Shown here: in pieces, positions 9,053 through 19,511 of the stretch
Layout of the letters: every line of letters starts with the position of its first letter
How positions within the stretch are numbered: position 1 is the stretch's first letter
NCBI RefSeq assembly: GCF_012927345.1
Contig: NZ_JABBGJ010000034.1
Location: 1 to 64,000, forward strand
Direction: 5' to 3'
DNA: 64,000 bases
Source: Paraburkholderia polaris
GTDB taxonomy: Bacteria; Pseudomonadota; Gammaproteobacteria; Burkholderiales; Burkholderiaceae
Position numbers and translations under genes: made by a program
The notes under the pieces: model-generated
The model's input: the letters and a program-made list of their open reading frames with translations, nothing else
Databases searched by the model: none
What the model was told of the DNA's origin: nothing

Positions 9053-12000
9053 TCACCCCAACCAGCGCCGCGCATTCTGGAACACGCGCAACCACGGACT
9101 CGCGTCCGTATTGCCCTCGCCCCAACCTGCCGGATGCCAGCTCATCTGCACCGCGCGATGCACGCGCTCGGTGTGCGGCATCAGCACCGTAAAGCGGCCG
9201 TCGGGCGTCGTAACCGACGTAATACCGTTCGGCGAACCGTTCGGGTTGAACGGATACTGCTCCGTTGCTTGCCCACGGTGATCGACATAACGCATTGCCA
9301 CCGCCGCCTTCGACGCGTCGCCCTGCTGCGAGAAGTCCGCGTAACCTTCACCGTGCGCGATCGCGACAGGAATACGCGAACCTTCCATACCGGCGAAGAA
9401 AATCGACGGCGACGCCTCAACTTCGACCAGCGAGAAACGCGCTTCGAATTTCTCCGACTTGTTGCGCGTGAACTTCGGCCATGCTTCGGCGCCAGGAATC
9501 ATCGACGCGAGGCTGCTCATCATCTGGCAGCCGTTACAGATGCCCAGCGCAAACGTGTCTTCACGGCCGAAGAATGCGGCAAACATGTCGGCCAGTTGCG
9601 AGTTGAAGCGGATCGCCTTCGCCCAGCCTTCACCGGCGCCCAGCGTATCGCCGTATGAGAAGCCGCCGCACGCCACCGCACCGGCGAAATCCGCTAGATT
9701 GGCGCGGCCGGCCAGCAGGTCGCTCATGTGCACGTCGTGCGCGTCGAAGCCGGCGCGGTCGAATGCATAGGCCGTTTCGAGATGCGAGTTCACGCCCTGC
9801 TCACGCAGAATCGCGACGCGTGGACGCGCAGCCTTGCCAATGAACGGCGCGGCAACGTCTTCCGTCGGATCGAAGGTCAGGACCGGCGAGATACCCGGAT
9901 CGGCCGCGTCGGAGAGCGCATCGTATTCGGCATCGGCACAAGCCGGGTTGTCGCGCAGACGCGCAATACGCCAGCTCACTTCGCTCCACGCGCGATGCAA
10001 TTCAGTACGCGGTGCGTCGTAGATCTTCTTCGCGTCGCGATAGATTTCGATCGTGTCGCGCTCGTTGGTCTTGCCGATCACATGCGAGCATGCCGACAGA
10101 CCGTGTTCGCGCAAAGCACCCAGCACCGCGTCGCGGTCCGCCGCACGCACCTGAATCACCGCGCCGAGTTCCTCGGTGAAGAGCGCGCGGATCGTGCGGT
10201 CTTCACGGCGACCGCTGGTCTGTTTCGCCCAGTCTTTCGCGTCGCCGTAATCGGATTCATGGTTCGGATCGAGCACCAGCATGTCGACGTTCAGCGACAC
10301 GCCGACGTGACCCGCAAACGCCATTTCGCAAACGGTCGCCCATAGGCCGCCATCCGAGCGGTCGTGGTACGCAAGCAGCTTGCCGTCGCTATTGAGCGAC
10401 TGGATCGCAGTGAAGAAGCGCTTCAGATCTTCCGGATCGTCGACGTCCGGCACCGTGTCGCCGACCTGCTGCGTGACTTGCGCGAGAATACTTCCGCCCA
10501 GACGATGCTTGGCGCGGCCGAGGTCGATCGCGATCAACACGGAATCGCCCACGTCGCTCGCGCGGCGCAGTTGCGGCGTGAGGTGGCGACGCACGTCTTC
10601 AACCGGCGCGAATGCCGAGATGATCAGCGAGACCGGCGCGACCACTTCCTTCGCAACGCCGCGGTCTTCCCACTTGGTGCGCATGGACAGCGAATCCTTG
10701 CCGACCGGAATGCTGATGCCAAGCGCCGGGCACAATTCCATGCCGATGGCCTTGACCGTGTCGTACAGTGCGGCGTCTTCGCCCGCTGCGCCGCACGCGG
10801 CCATCCAGTTTGCCGACAGCTTGAGCTTGTCGAGCGACGCGATCGGCGCCGCTGCGATGTTGGTAACCGCCTCGCCGACCGCCATACGGCCCGACGCCGG
10901 CGCGTTGATCACGGCGAGCGGCGTACGCTCGGCCATGGTCATCGCCTCGCCGCGGAAGCCCGCGTAGTCCATTGTCGTAATTGCGACGTCGGCCACCGGC
11001 ACTTGCCACGGACCGACCATCTGGTCGCGCGCGGTCGTGCCGCCAACCGAGCGGTCGCCGATCGTGATCAGGAACGACTTGCTGGCAACCGTAGGGTGAC
11101 GCAGCACGCTGAGCGCGACATCCGACAACGCGATGCCGGTGACATCCACCGGCTCGAGCTTCTGCTCGACGCGCTTGACATCGCGATGCATGCGCGGCGC
11201 CTTGCCGAGCAGCACTTCCATCGGCATGTCGACCGGCTCGTGTGCGGCATCGCCGTTCGCTTCAGAGTCGATCACTTTCAGCTGACGCTCAGCCGTGGCC
11301 ATGCCGACCACCGCGAACGGGCAACGCTCGCGCTTGCACATGGCTTCGAAGGCCGGCAGATCGGCCGGCGCAATCGCCAGCACATAACGCTCCTGCGCTT
11401 CGTTCGACCAGATTTCGCGCGGCGACAAACCACTCTCTTCCAGCTGAATCTTGCGCAGATCGAAGATCGCGCCCTTGCTGGCGCCGTCCACCACTTCCGG
11501 GAACGCGTTCGACAAACCGCCCGCGCCGACGTCGTGAATGCTCAGAATCGGGTTCTTCTCGCCGAGTTGCCAGCACGCGTTGATCACTTCCTGCGCGCGG
11601 CGCTCGATTTCCGGGTTGCCGCGCTGAACGGAGTCGAAGTCAAGTTCGGCCGTGTTGGTGCCGGTCGCCATCGAGCTGGCGGCACCGCCGCCCATACCGA
11701 TGCGCATACCCGGGCCGCCGATCTGGATCAGGAGCGAGCCTTCCGGCAGATCGTGCTTGTGCGTGTGCTGATCGGAGATATTGCCGATGCCGCCGGCGAT
11801 CATGATCGGCTTGTGATAACCGCGCACCAGACCCGCGACGTTCTGCTCGTACGCGCGGAAATAGCCACCCAGATTCGGTCGGCCGAATTCGTTGTTGAAC
11901 GCGGCGCCGCCGAGCGGGCCGTCGATCATGATTTGCAGCGGCGACGCGATGCGGTCAGGACGGCCGTACGCTTCGTGCTTGTCGTCCAGATTGCGATGCG

Positions 12001-13138
12001 CGAGGGGCTGCGCGGCGTCGCGCGCGTTTTCCCATGCTTCGACGCCGTCCGGCAACTCCAGATTCGACACCGTAAAGCCCGCCAGACCCGCCTTCGGACG
12101 CGCACCGCGGCCGGTCGCGCCTTCGTCGCGGATTTCGCCACCTGAGCCGGTCGAGGCGCCCGGGAACGGCGAGATCGCGGTCGGGTGGTTATGCGTTTCC
12201 ACCTTCATCAAGGTGTGCGTCAGTTCGACGTTGCGGCGGTAGTGCTCAGGCAACTCGTTCGCGCCAAGCTCAGCCGGCGTGCGCGGGAACCAGCGCTCAG
12301 CCACGCCACCTGCCATGATCGCCGAGTTGTCCGAATACGCGACGATCGTGCCCTGCGGGTTCAGCTTCTCGGTGTTGCGGATCATGTTGAACAACGAGAT
12401 GTCCTGCTTCTCGCCGTCGATCGTCCAATCTGCGTTAAAGATCTTGTGACGGCAGTGTTCGCTGTTGGCCTGCGCGAACATCATCAGCTCGACGTCGGTC
12501 GGGTTACGGCCGAGTTTGGTGAACGCGTCCACCAGGTAGTCGATTTCGTCGTCGGCGAGCGCGAGGCCCAGTTCCGTGTTCGCCGCTTCCAGCGCGCCGC
12601 GGCCATTGCTCAACACGTCGACGGTTTGCAGCGGCTTGGCCGGCAGTTCGTCGAACAGATGCAGCGCGTGATCGCGCGAGGGCGACACGCTCTCGGTCAT
12701 GCGGTCGTGCAGCGCCGCGGCGACGGCCGCGCGGGCTTCATCTGAGAGCGCCTTCTTGCCGCCCAGCAGGCCGCTTTTCAGCGTGACCGTGTATTCGACA
12801 CCGCGCTCGATGCGGCGCACCTGCGTCAGGCCGCAGAGGTGGGCAATATCGGTTGCCTTGCTGGCCCACGGCGACACTGTGCCAAAGCGCGGCACCACCA
12901 GGAAGGTTTCGGCCGCGCCACGCTCTTTGGTTTCTTCGAGCGGATCGCCGTAGTGCATCAGCGCCTCGATCTTCGCGTTGTCTTCCGCGGACAGCGGGGT
13001 TTGCGCGTTGACGAAGTGGAGATACTGACCACGCACGCCGGTGATGTTGGCGTCGATGCGCGTGAGCGTTTCGAGCAGGCGGGTTTGACGGAAATCGGAA
13101 AGGGCCGAAGCGCCGGGGAAACACGAGAAGTGGGCCAT
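9053..13138 (-). CDS. purL: Phosphoribosylformylglycinamidine synthase (FGAM synthetase)
   Basis: 1361 residues, the normal size of the single-chain proteobacterial PurL. It makes FGAM from FGAR, glutamine and ATP in step four of de novo purine synthesis, in the cytoplasm. Domains in order: an N-terminal PurS-like part, a linker, two AIRS-type ATP-binding halves (ETHNHPTAISPFPGASTGSGG near 310 is the typical PurL metal/ATP signature), and a C-terminal class I glutamine amidotransferase with the nucleophile Cys in GICNGCQMMS and the catalytic His in AHGEGY. Start at 13138 gives the usual N terminus. It is monocistronic here. The very long + strand ORFs inside it are antisense shadows caused by GC-rich third positions. 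Confidence 0.97.
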   Translation of the reverse strand: MAHFSCFPGASALSDFRQTRLLETLTRIDANITGVRGQYLHFVNAQTPLSAEDNAKIEALMHYGDPLEETKERGAAETFLVVPRFGTVSPWASKATDIAHLCGLTQVRRIERGVEYTVTLKSGLLGGKKALSDEARAAVAAALHDRMTESVSPSRDHALHLFDELPAKPLQTVDVLSNGRGALEAANTELGLALADDEIDYLVDAFTKLGRNPTDVELMMFAQANSEHCRHKIFNADWTIDGEKQDISLFNMIRNTEKLNPQGTIVAYSDNSAIMAGGVAERWFPRTPAELGANELPEHYRRNVELTHTLMKVETHNHPTAISPFPGASTGSGGEIRDEGATGRGARPKAGLAGFTVSNLELPDGVEAWENARDAAQPLAHRNLDDKHEAYGRPDRIASPLQIMIDGPLGGAAFNNEFGRPNLGGYFRAYEQNVAGLVRGYHKPIMIAGGIGNISDQHTHKHDLPEGSLLIQIGGPGMRIGMGGGAASSMATGTNTAELDFDSVQRGNPEIERRAQEVINACWQLGEKNPILSIHDVGAGGLSNAFPEVVDGASKGAIFDLRKIQLEESGLSPREIWSNEAQERYVLAIAPADLPAFEAMCKRERCPFAVVGMATAERQLKVIDSEANGDAAHEPVDMPMEVLLGKAPRMHRDVKRVEQKLEPVDVTGIALSDVALSVLRHPTVASKSFLITIGDRSVGGTTARDQMVGPWQVPVADVAITTMDYAGFRGEAMTMAERTPLAVINAPASGRMAVGEAVTNIAAAPIASLDKLKLSANWMAACGAAGEDAALYDTVKAIGMELCPALGISIPVGKDSLSMRTKWEDRGVAKEVVAPVSLIISAFAPVEDVRRHLTPQLRRASDVGDSVLIAIDLGRAKHRLGGSILAQVTQQVGDTVPDVDDPEDLKRFFTAIQSLNSDGKLLAYHDRSDGGLWATVCEMAFAGHVGVSLNVDMLVLDPNHESDYGDAKDWAKQTSGRREDRTIRALFTEELGAVIQVRAADRDAVLGALREHGLSACSHVIGKTNERDTIEIYRDAKKIYDAPRTELHRAWSEVSWRIARLRDNPACADAEYDALSDAADPGISPVLTFDPTEDVAAPFIGKAARPRVAILREQGVNSHLETAYAFDRAGFDAHDVHMSDLLAGRANLADFAGAVACGGFSYGDTLGAGEGWAKAIRFNSQLADMFAAFFGREDTFALGICNGCQMMSSLASMIPGAEAWPKFTRNKSEKFEARFSLVEVEASPSIFFAGMEGSRIPVAIAHGEGYADFSQQGDASKAAVAMRYVDHRGQATEQYPFNPNGSPNGITSVTTPDGRFTVLMPHTERVHRAVQMSWHPAGWGEGNTDASPWLRVFQNARRWLG

Positions 13139-13486
13139 GGACTTGACGTTGCGTCGCTAATGATGCCGATGAGTGATGCCGATGAGTCGCGCGTGAAGGC
13201 GACGTGAGGCGGAAAGGAAGTCCGGGATTATACCCCGGGAACGGGCTTCCAGCGGGCTGAGCACCAGGGTTTCGGCGGGGTCTGCGTCGCGGCTCGGACG
13301 CGCCGTTGCGGCGCTTCAGCGTGGCGCTCGCGTGGCAGAGCCATCCGTTTGGCTGCTATCATTCGCCCTTTCACCAGATCGGCGCGAGCGGCCTCGGCAA
13401 TGCCGGGCAACGCGCCGCATGCCACGCCTGACGGGAACGCGGGGAACGCGGTGTTTCGGCGTCCCGCCGGCAAATCGAATCAGATC
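13139..13486. other. Intergenic region between divergent purL and the flavoenzyme gene
   Basis: About 350 bp. It must hold the promoters of both divergent genes, but no confident -35/-10 pair, riboswitch or operator is visible. The frame of the downstream gene is open back to 13349, but no good ribosome binding site supports an earlier start. Confidence 0.4.
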
Positions 13487-14785
13487 ATGGATGTCATCGT
13501 CATTGGCGGCGGGATTGTGGGCGTCGCCACCGCTTATCAACTGCGCGCGGCCGGCCACCGGGTATGCGTCGTCGAACGCCACGCAACGGTCGCGCAAGGT
13601 GCGACCTACGGGCACGGCGGCACCGTGCTGCCGACCCCGCTCGACGTCTGGTTCGGCCCGACTTTCATGGCGAGCCGTCAGAGCGCCAAAAGCGGCGTGA
13701 TCAGCAAGGCCGGCTTTAACGGGCCGGCGCGCCAGTTCGTCAAGCAGCTAGCCGCTTTGCAGGAGCCTGAGGCGTTCAGCCGTCAGTACGCGCGGCTGCG
13801 TCCGCTGATCGAAGCATCGCGTGACGCGATGGCCGATATCGAAGCGCGCTTCGGGCTGGAATTCGAACAGGCCAGCGGCCTGCTCTATCTGGTGCGCACC
13901 GAACAGGAGTGGCAGCAGACACAGGCAGCGCTCGATCTGCTGCACCAATACGAAGTACCGCACCACGTGCTGACGCCGGCCGAATGCGCCGCGTTCGAGC
14001 ATTCCGTGCGGACCGAGCCGGAATTCGCCGGCGGCGTGCTGTTCGACCATGAGCGCACGGCCAATTGCCCGCTTTTCGCGAAACTGATCAAGCAGACCCT
14101 CGATACGCAGGGCGGCGTGCAATTCATGCTGGGCTGCGAAGTCTCGTCAATCCGCCTCGACGGTCAGCGCGCCGCGGTGGAACTGGCGCCACGGCCGGGC
14201 GCGGCATCGCGCTCGCGCGAAGTCGACGTGATCAACGCCGACGCGATCGTCGTCGCCGCGGGTTACGGCAGTCTGCCGCTGCTTGAACGCCTTGGGCTGC
14301 GGCTGCCGCTGCATCCGTTGCGCCTGCATAACCTGGTGGCGCCGATCGCGCATGAGGAATGCGCACCGCACGTCGCGATTGTGGATGCGGTCAAACGGAT
14401 TACGGTCAGCCGGATGAACCATCGGCTGCGGGTTGCGGGCGGTGCGGTCCTGCAGAGCGCCGGGCAGATCGACAAACCGCTCGGCGAGTCGTTGACGAAG
14501 GACGCGCTGGCGCTGCTGGGTCAGGCGACGCACGACTGGATCCCGGGCGCGGCCCGGATCTCCGCGGCGTTGCCGTGGGAAGGCGTAAAACTGCTGTCGC
14601 CGGATGGTTTGCCGGTGATCGGCAATGCGCTTCACCCGCGTCTGTTCGTCAACGCTGGCCACGGGCCTGCCGGCTGGGGTCTGGCATGCGGCTCAGGCAA
14701 ACTGATCGCCGACCTGGTCTCGGACAAGACCCCCGACGTCCCCGCGGACACCCTGGCTGCATTGCGCGCGGACCGATTCCAGTAA
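13487..14785 (+). CDS. FAD-dependent amino-acid oxidoreductase, DadA-like
   Basis: 432 residues from the ATG at 13487, where the Rossmann fold begins immediately (MDVIVIGGGIVGVATAYQL). An in-frame start at 13349 would add 46 residues unlike the family. The GxGxxG FAD site, the GATYGHGG segment and the C-terminal GHGPAGWGLACGSG block are typical of the DAO/DadA (D-amino acid dehydrogenase small subunit) family, whose members oxidatively deaminate D-amino acids at the membrane and pass electrons to the respiratory chain. No alr/dadX racemase is adjacent, so the substrate is not certain and the symbol dadA is withheld. Confidence 0.85.
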   Translation: MDVIVIGGGIVGVATAYQLRAAGHRVCVVERHATVAQGATYGHGGTVLPTPLDVWFGPTFMASRQSAKSGVISKAGFNGPARQFVKQLAALQEPEAFSRQYARLRPLIEASRDAMADIEARFGLEFEQASGLLYLVRTEQEWQQTQAALDLLHQYEVPHHVLTPAECAAFEHSVRTEPEFAGGVLFDHERTANCPLFAKLIKQTLDTQGGVQFMLGCEVSSIRLDGQRAAVELAPRPGAASRSREVDVINADAIVVAAGYGSLPLLERLGLRLPLHPLRLHNLVAPIAHEECAPHVAIVDAVKRITVSRMNHRLRVAGGAVLQSAGQIDKPLGESLTKDALALLGQATHDWIPGAARISAALPWEGVKLLSPDGLPVIGNALHPRLFVNAGHGPAGWGLACGSGKLIADLVSDKTPDVPADTLAALRADRFQ

Positions 14786-15008
14786 ATGGCGTGCCCGCAC
14801 TGACGCGGGTCGAACGAGGCGCGAGCAGAAAGGCGGGTGCCGCAGGTAAAGCCAAGCCGGGCAACGCCAAATCAGGCTCAATCGGACACAATCCGGCAAC
14901 AACAAAGCAGGCTCATGCCAACCCGGCGCGCGCCCGAAGCCTATCGGCACTACCATAGTGGCTCTCAAAGCTTCCTCACCTTGCCCTAGGTGAACTCCAA
15001 GCCCCGCC

Positions 15009-16634
15009 ATGACAGTGCCCGAATCCACGCTCCCGACATTAATCAGCCCGCGCAACCGGGCGTTGCCGCTGCTCACGCTAACCGACCTGAGAATCCTTGA
15101 AACCCAGGCCGCGGCAGCACTGCCTCAGCACGCGCTGATGTCCCGCGCCGGCAAAGCAGCCGCGAGCTACCTGCAAGAACGGATCACCCGCGACACATCG
15201 ACCGAAAAATCGAAGCACAAGGTATGGGTCGTAGCTGGCCCGGGCAACAACGGCGGCGACGCTTTGATCATGGCCGCGGAACTGCACCTGGCAGGTATTG
15301 CCGTAGACCTGTGCATGCCGCTTGAAGTCAAGCCGGACGACGCCCGCTGGGCGCTCGACACAGCCCGTGCGGCGGGTGTCGCCATGACTGCGGCACCGCC
15401 GGCCTCGCTGGAAAGCTACACATGGCTGGTGGACGGCATGTTCGGCATCGGCCTGACCCGCCCCCTGGCAGGCATCTTTGCCACCATCGCCCGTCAACTC
15501 TCGCAACGAACGAAAGCAAAGCTCAGAAGAGGCGGTGTTCTGGCGCTCGACACGCCAAGCGGTCTTGACAGCGACACCGGCACGGTAGTCGGCGACAGGC
15601 GGGACCAAGGCAAGAGCCGAAGCGAAAACCAGAGCGATTGCCTCGCGGTCCATGCCACCCACACGATCACCTTTATCGGCGCGAAACCCGGCCTCTTCAC
15701 GGCGCAGGGACGCGATCTCGCCGGCACGGTGATCGTGGCGCCGCTCGGCATCGACAGCACGACCCGCACGGCCGTGCAACTGAACGCGCCCGAGCTTTTC
15801 GCCGCCTTCCTGCCGCCGCGCGACTTCGCCACCAACAAGGGCACCTTCGGCAGCCTCGCCGTGGTCGGCGGCGACACCGGCATGTGCGGCGCGCCGATCC
15901 TCGCCTCGCGCGCGGCGCTCTACACCGGCGCGGGTAAAGTGCACGTCGCCTTGCTCGGCGACGGCGCCCCGCCCTACGATCCGCCGCACCCCGAACTGAT
16001 GCTGCATGCCGTCGACGATCTGCCGCTCGATAAGATGGACGCGCTCGCCGTCGGCTGCGGCATGGGCCTCCGCGATCGCGCCACCCGTGTTTTGCACGAC
16101 GTGCTGCCGCTCGACGTGCCCAAACTGTTCGACGCCGACGCGCTCAATCTGATTTCAACCGACCCGTCGCTCGCGGCCGAAGTCACCGCGCGCGGCGTGC
16201 AAGGCGACCCTTGCGTGCTGACGCCGCATCCGCTGGAGGCCGCGCGCCTGCTCGGCACCGACGCGCCAGGCGTGCAACGCGACCGCCTCGCCGCGGCGCG
16301 CGCGCTGGCTGCGCGCTTTGCCGGCGTGGTCGTGCTGAAAGGCACGGGCACCGTCATCGCCGCGCCGGACGGCCGCGTCGCGATCAATCCAACCGGCAAT
16401 GCCGCACTCGCGACTGGCGGCACGGGCGACGTGCTCGGCGGCATCATCGGCGCGTTTCTCGCCCAGCACCTGCCGCGATACGAAGCCGCGCTGGCGGGCG
16501 TCTACCTGCACGGCCTCGCCGCCGACACGCTGAGCGCGCAAGGCCACGGCCCGGCGGGTTTGACGGCGGGCGAACTCGCCCCGATGGTGCGGACTTTGCT
16601 AAACCGTATGTTCTATCCGGCAGCGGCTGAATGA
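15009..16634 (+). CDS. nnr: Bifunctional NAD(P)H-hydrate repair enzyme (epimerase and ADP-dependent dehydratase)
   Basis: 541 residues. The N-terminal YjeF_N epimerase domain (~20-250) contains GPGNNGGDAL and an Asp-rich DGMFGIGLTRPL segment. The C-terminal YjeF_C/carbohydrate-kinase-like dehydratase domain (~270-535) contains KGTFGSLAVVGGD, the NPTGN motif and the ATGGTGDVLGG nucleotide-binding loop. The enzyme repairs damaged NADHX/NADPHX. About 20 residues rich in Arg, Ser and Asp near 195-215 (GDRRDQGKSRSEN) look like an insertion in a surface loop. Start at ATG 15009. The 220 bp upstream hold no other gene. Confidence 0.95.
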   Translation: MTVPESTLPTLISPRNRALPLLTLTDLRILETQAAAALPQHALMSRAGKAAASYLQERITRDTSTEKSKHKVWVVAGPGNNGGDALIMAAELHLAGIAVDLCMPLEVKPDDARWALDTARAAGVAMTAAPPASLESYTWLVDGMFGIGLTRPLAGIFATIARQLSQRTKAKLRRGGVLALDTPSGLDSDTGTVVGDRRDQGKSRSENQSDCLAVHATHTITFIGAKPGLFTAQGRDLAGTVIVAPLGIDSTTRTAVQLNAPELFAAFLPPRDFATNKGTFGSLAVVGGDTGMCGAPILASRAALYTGAGKVHVALLGDGAPPYDPPHPELMLHAVDDLPLDKMDALAVGCGMGLRDRATRVLHDVLPLDVPKLFDADALNLISTDPSLAAEVTARGVQGDPCVLTPHPLEAARLLGTDAPGVQRDRLAAARALAARFAGVVVLKGTGTVIAAPDGRVAINPTGNAALATGGTGDVLGGIIGAFLAQHLPRYEAALAGVYLHGLAADTLSAQGHGPAGLTAGELAPMVRTLLNRMFYPAAAE

Positions 16635-16986
16635 ACCCACTTATGGGACGTCCCAAATCGAGCAACCCACACGGGGCGGCTCCAATGGGTCAGGCATAGG
16701 CCAGCCCGAATGGGCCAGCCGATCCCACAGTTTGCATACGACGCCCAAACCGCTGCCGCCCGTCACGCAACGCCGTTATACTGACTGACTGCGCCGCGCG
16801 TCAGGTCATCGCGGGTTGCAGCGAAACTTCAGCGAGCTGGTCCGATCTCCCGACAGGCTCGCGAAGGCTCACGGCAACCCACCACGAACCCGGTCGCGCG
16901 GCATCGCTCTAACAGCATCGTTGCATCATCCTCGGCAGCGCTTCACGCGCGTGCCATTCTTCGTGCCCCTTCGTTAGACGGACGCT
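16635..16986. other. Intergenic region upstream of pgi
   Basis: About 350 bp with no supportable gene. It presumably carries the pgi promoter, but no convincing -35/-10 pair could be assigned. Confidence 0.35.
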
Positions 16987-18609
16987 ATGACGCAGAACTC
17001 GCTCCCCTCCTGGTCCTCGCTGCAAACGCATTACGAGAAGATTCGCGATGCGCACATGCGCGACTGGTTCGCCCCCGAGAACGATCCCGCCCCTACCCGT
17101 GCTGAGCGCTTTGCGTTCGCGGGCGGCGGTCTCGCGGCCGATTTCTCGAAGAACCGCATCACCGACGAAACCCTGAAACTGCTGGTGCAACTCGCGCGCG
17201 AAGCTGGCGTCGAGAAACGCCGCGACGCGATGTTTGCGGGCGAAGTCGTCAACCCGACCGAAGGCCGCGCCGCCTTGCACACCGCGCTGCGTGCCACCGA
17301 TCCGAAAGCACCGTTCCATGCCGAAATCCAGGCCGAACGCGCGAAGATGGCCGCGTTCGCCGATCAGGTCCGCAGCGGTGCGTGGACTGGCTACACCGGC
17401 AAGCGGATTCGCTATGTCGTCAACATCGGCATCGGCGGCTCGGACCTCGGGCCGAAGATGGTCGTGCACGCGCTGCATCATCTGGCCACGCCCGAGATCA
17501 CCACGCACTTCGTGTCGAATGTGGACGGCGCGGATCTGTACAACGTGATGCAGATGATCGATCCCGAAGAGACGCTCGCGATCATCGTCTCCAAGACCTT
17601 CACCACGCTCGAAACGATGACCAACGCGCGCTCGCTGCGCGACTGGTTCATCGAAAAAGGTTGCCCGGAAAGCGCGCTGGCGAAGCACTTCGTCGGCGTG
17701 TCGGCGAACCCGGCGGAGGTGGTCAAGTTCGGCATCGCGAAAGAGAATGTGTTCGAGATGTGGGACTGGGTCGGCGGCCGTTATTCGCTGTGGTCGGCAG
17801 TAGGTCTGTCGATCATGATCGCGATCGGGCCCAGGCAGTTCGACGAACTGCTGGCCGGCGCGAACGAAATGGATCAGCATTTCCGTGACGCGCCGCTCGA
17901 AAAGAATCTGCCGGTGCTGCTCGGCATGATCGGCATCTGGTATCGCAACTTCTTCGGCTCGCAAAGCTATCTGGTCGCGCCGTATTCGGAAGCCCTGCAT
18001 TTCCTGCCGTCGTACCTGCAGCAACTCGAGATGGAGAGCAACGGCAAGTCGGCGCGCCTGGATGGCGTGATGGTCGACTATCCGACCGCCGCCGTGACGT
18101 GGGGCGAACCGGGCACGAACGGTCAGCATGCATTTTTTCAAATGCTGCATCAGGGGCCAACCATCGTGCCGATCGACTTCATCGCCGTGTTGACGCCGGA
18201 GCATCCGCTCGTCAGTCATCATCCGAAGCTGCTGGCGAACTGTTTTGCGCAAAGCGAAGCGCTGATGCTGGGCCGTACGCTTGAAGAAGCGAAGAAAGTT
18301 GCCGGTGCGGACAAGCCGGAACTGGCCCCGCACCTGGTGTTTCCGGGTAACCGTCCAACAAGTACGCTGCTGGTCGATGCGCTCACCGCGCGTTCGCTCG
18401 GCGCATTGATTGCGCTGTACGAGCATAAGGTGCTGGTGCAGGCATCGGTATGGGACATCAATCCGTTCGATCAATGGGGCGTCGAGTTGGGCAAGATCCT
18501 CGGCAAGGTGGTCGAGGCGGATCTGACGTCGGCGAGCGTCGATGAGAAGAAGCATGACTCATCGACGTCGGCGTTGATCGCGCGGGCACGTGCTGCGTTG
18601 AAGCGCTGA
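16987..18609 (+). CDS. pgi: Glucose-6-phosphate isomerase
   Basis: 540 residues, normal length. It interconverts glucose 6-phosphate and fructose 6-phosphate in the cytoplasm. The family signatures are seen: NIGIGGSDLGPKM near residue 140 (phosphate-binding loop), a VSKTFTTLETM segment, GGRYSLWSAVGL, and the C-terminal NPFDQWGVELGK block containing the conserved Gln and Lys. The gene is followed by a strong terminator, so it is probably monocistronic. Confidence 0.97.
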   Translation: MTQNSLPSWSSLQTHYEKIRDAHMRDWFAPENDPAPTRAERFAFAGGGLAADFSKNRITDETLKLLVQLAREAGVEKRRDAMFAGEVVNPTEGRAALHTALRATDPKAPFHAEIQAERAKMAAFADQVRSGAWTGYTGKRIRYVVNIGIGGSDLGPKMVVHALHHLATPEITTHFVSNVDGADLYNVMQMIDPEETLAIIVSKTFTTLETMTNARSLRDWFIEKGCPESALAKHFVGVSANPAEVVKFGIAKENVFEMWDWVGGRYSLWSAVGLSIMIAIGPRQFDELLAGANEMDQHFRDAPLEKNLPVLLGMIGIWYRNFFGSQSYLVAPYSEALHFLPSYLQQLEMESNGKSARLDGVMVDYPTAAVTWGEPGTNGQHAFFQMLHQGPTIVPIDFIAVLTPEHPLVSHHPKLLANCFAQSEALMLGRTLEEAKKVAGADKPELAPHLVFPGNRPTSTLLVDALTARSLGALIALYEHKVLVQASVWDINPFDQWGVELGKILGKVVEADLTSASVDEKKHDSSTSALIARARAALKR

Positions 18610-18721
18610 GTGTGAGCGGCGCTTGTTCGCGCCGCATACGCTGATCGTTCAATCGCGCGCTGAGCCGAGCCTGGTTAGCTGCGCTGGGATTAGCTGCGTT
18701 AAGTCGCGTTAGCTGAAATGA

Positions 18722-18758
18722 AAAGCGGGCCCTTGCGGCCCGCTTTGCTTTTGTGTCT
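18722..18758 (+). terminator. Rho-independent terminator after pgi
   Basis: A perfect 10-bp stem (18722-18731 with 18737-18746), 5-nt loop, followed by a T-rich stretch. It lies about 110 bp after the pgi stop. Confidence 0.85.
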
Positions 18759-18805
18759 TTCGGCTTTTGTACTTTTGCACGAATGATTGCGTGCGAGCGG
18801 CTCGC

Positions 18806-19492
18806 TTACGCCAACCGCCCCGCTTCGATCGTCACCGTCGTATCGCAACGACGCGCCAGTTCGACGTCGTGCGTGACGAGGATCAACGTGGCGCCGTTCG
18901 CGCGGTTCATCTCGAACATTAAATCGATCACCGCGTGACCGGTAGCTGCATCGAGACTGCCGGTCGGCTCGTCGGCGAACAGGATCGCCGGATGCGTAAC
19001 AAACGCGCGCGCGAGAGCCACCCGCTGCTGTTCGCCGCCCGACAGCAGCTTCGGATAGTGCCCGGTGCGCTTGGCGAGTCCCACCTGCTCCAGCAATCCG
19101 CGCGCGCGCGCCGCGGCCTCGCGCGTCCCGATGCCGCCTTGCAGTTCGAGCGGCAACGTGACGTTTTCGAGCGCCGTCAAATGCGGCATCAATTGAAACG
19201 ACTGGAACACAAAACCGACCGAGCCGCTGCGCAACGCGGCGCGCTCGTCTTCGTTCAAGTCGGTGAGTTCGCGGCCGAGCAACCGAACCGAGCCCGAGCT
19301 CGCGCTGTCCAATCCTGCGAGCAAGCCAAGCAGCGTAGACTTGCCCGACCCGGATGCACCGACGATCGCCACACTGCTGCCGGCATCGATAGCAAGATCG
19401 ATGTCGTCGAGTATCGTCAGTTCGCCCGTTGCATCCTTAACCTTCTTGCACAAACCCCGCACTTCAATGACTGGATCAGTTTTGTTTAGCAT
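18806..19492 (-). CDS. ABC transporter ATP-binding protein, YbbA/LolD-like
   Basis: 228 residues from the ATG complementary to 19490-19492. The frame extends to 19726 but that extension is antisense to tesA. It has Walker A GASGSGKST, signature LSGGEQQRVALARA, Walker B ILFADEPT and the switch His in VTHD, all in the order of the MacB/LolD/YbbA subgroup. It sits back to back with tesA, the same arrangement as ybbA/tesA in enterobacteria, where the partner permease (YbbP) usually follows. No permease gene is present here, since the pgi terminator lies next to its 3' end. Substrate unknown. Confidence 0.88.
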   Translation of the reverse strand: MLNKTDPVIEVRGLCKKVKDATGELTILDDIDLAIDAGSSVAIVGASGSGKSTLLGLLAGLDSASSGSVRLLGRELTDLNEDERAALRSGSVGFVFQSFQLMPHLTALENVTLPLELQGGIGTREAAARARGLLEQVGLAKRTGHYPKLLSGGEQQRVALARAFVTHPAILFADEPTGSLDAATGHAVIDLMFEMNRANGATLILVTHDVELARRCDTTVTIEAGRLA

Positions 19493-19511
19493 GGTGAAGC
19501 GTAGGTTGAAA

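Noticed and set aside
10364..12145. 593-codon + strand ORF inside purL
   Set aside because: It is antisense to the strongly conserved purL and made of Arg/His/Ala-rich sequence typical of the mirror of GC-rich codons; no ribosome site or family resemblance.
16909..18555. 548-codon - strand ORF across pgi
   Set aside because: Antisense shadow of pgi with Arg/His/Gln-rich composition and no domain.
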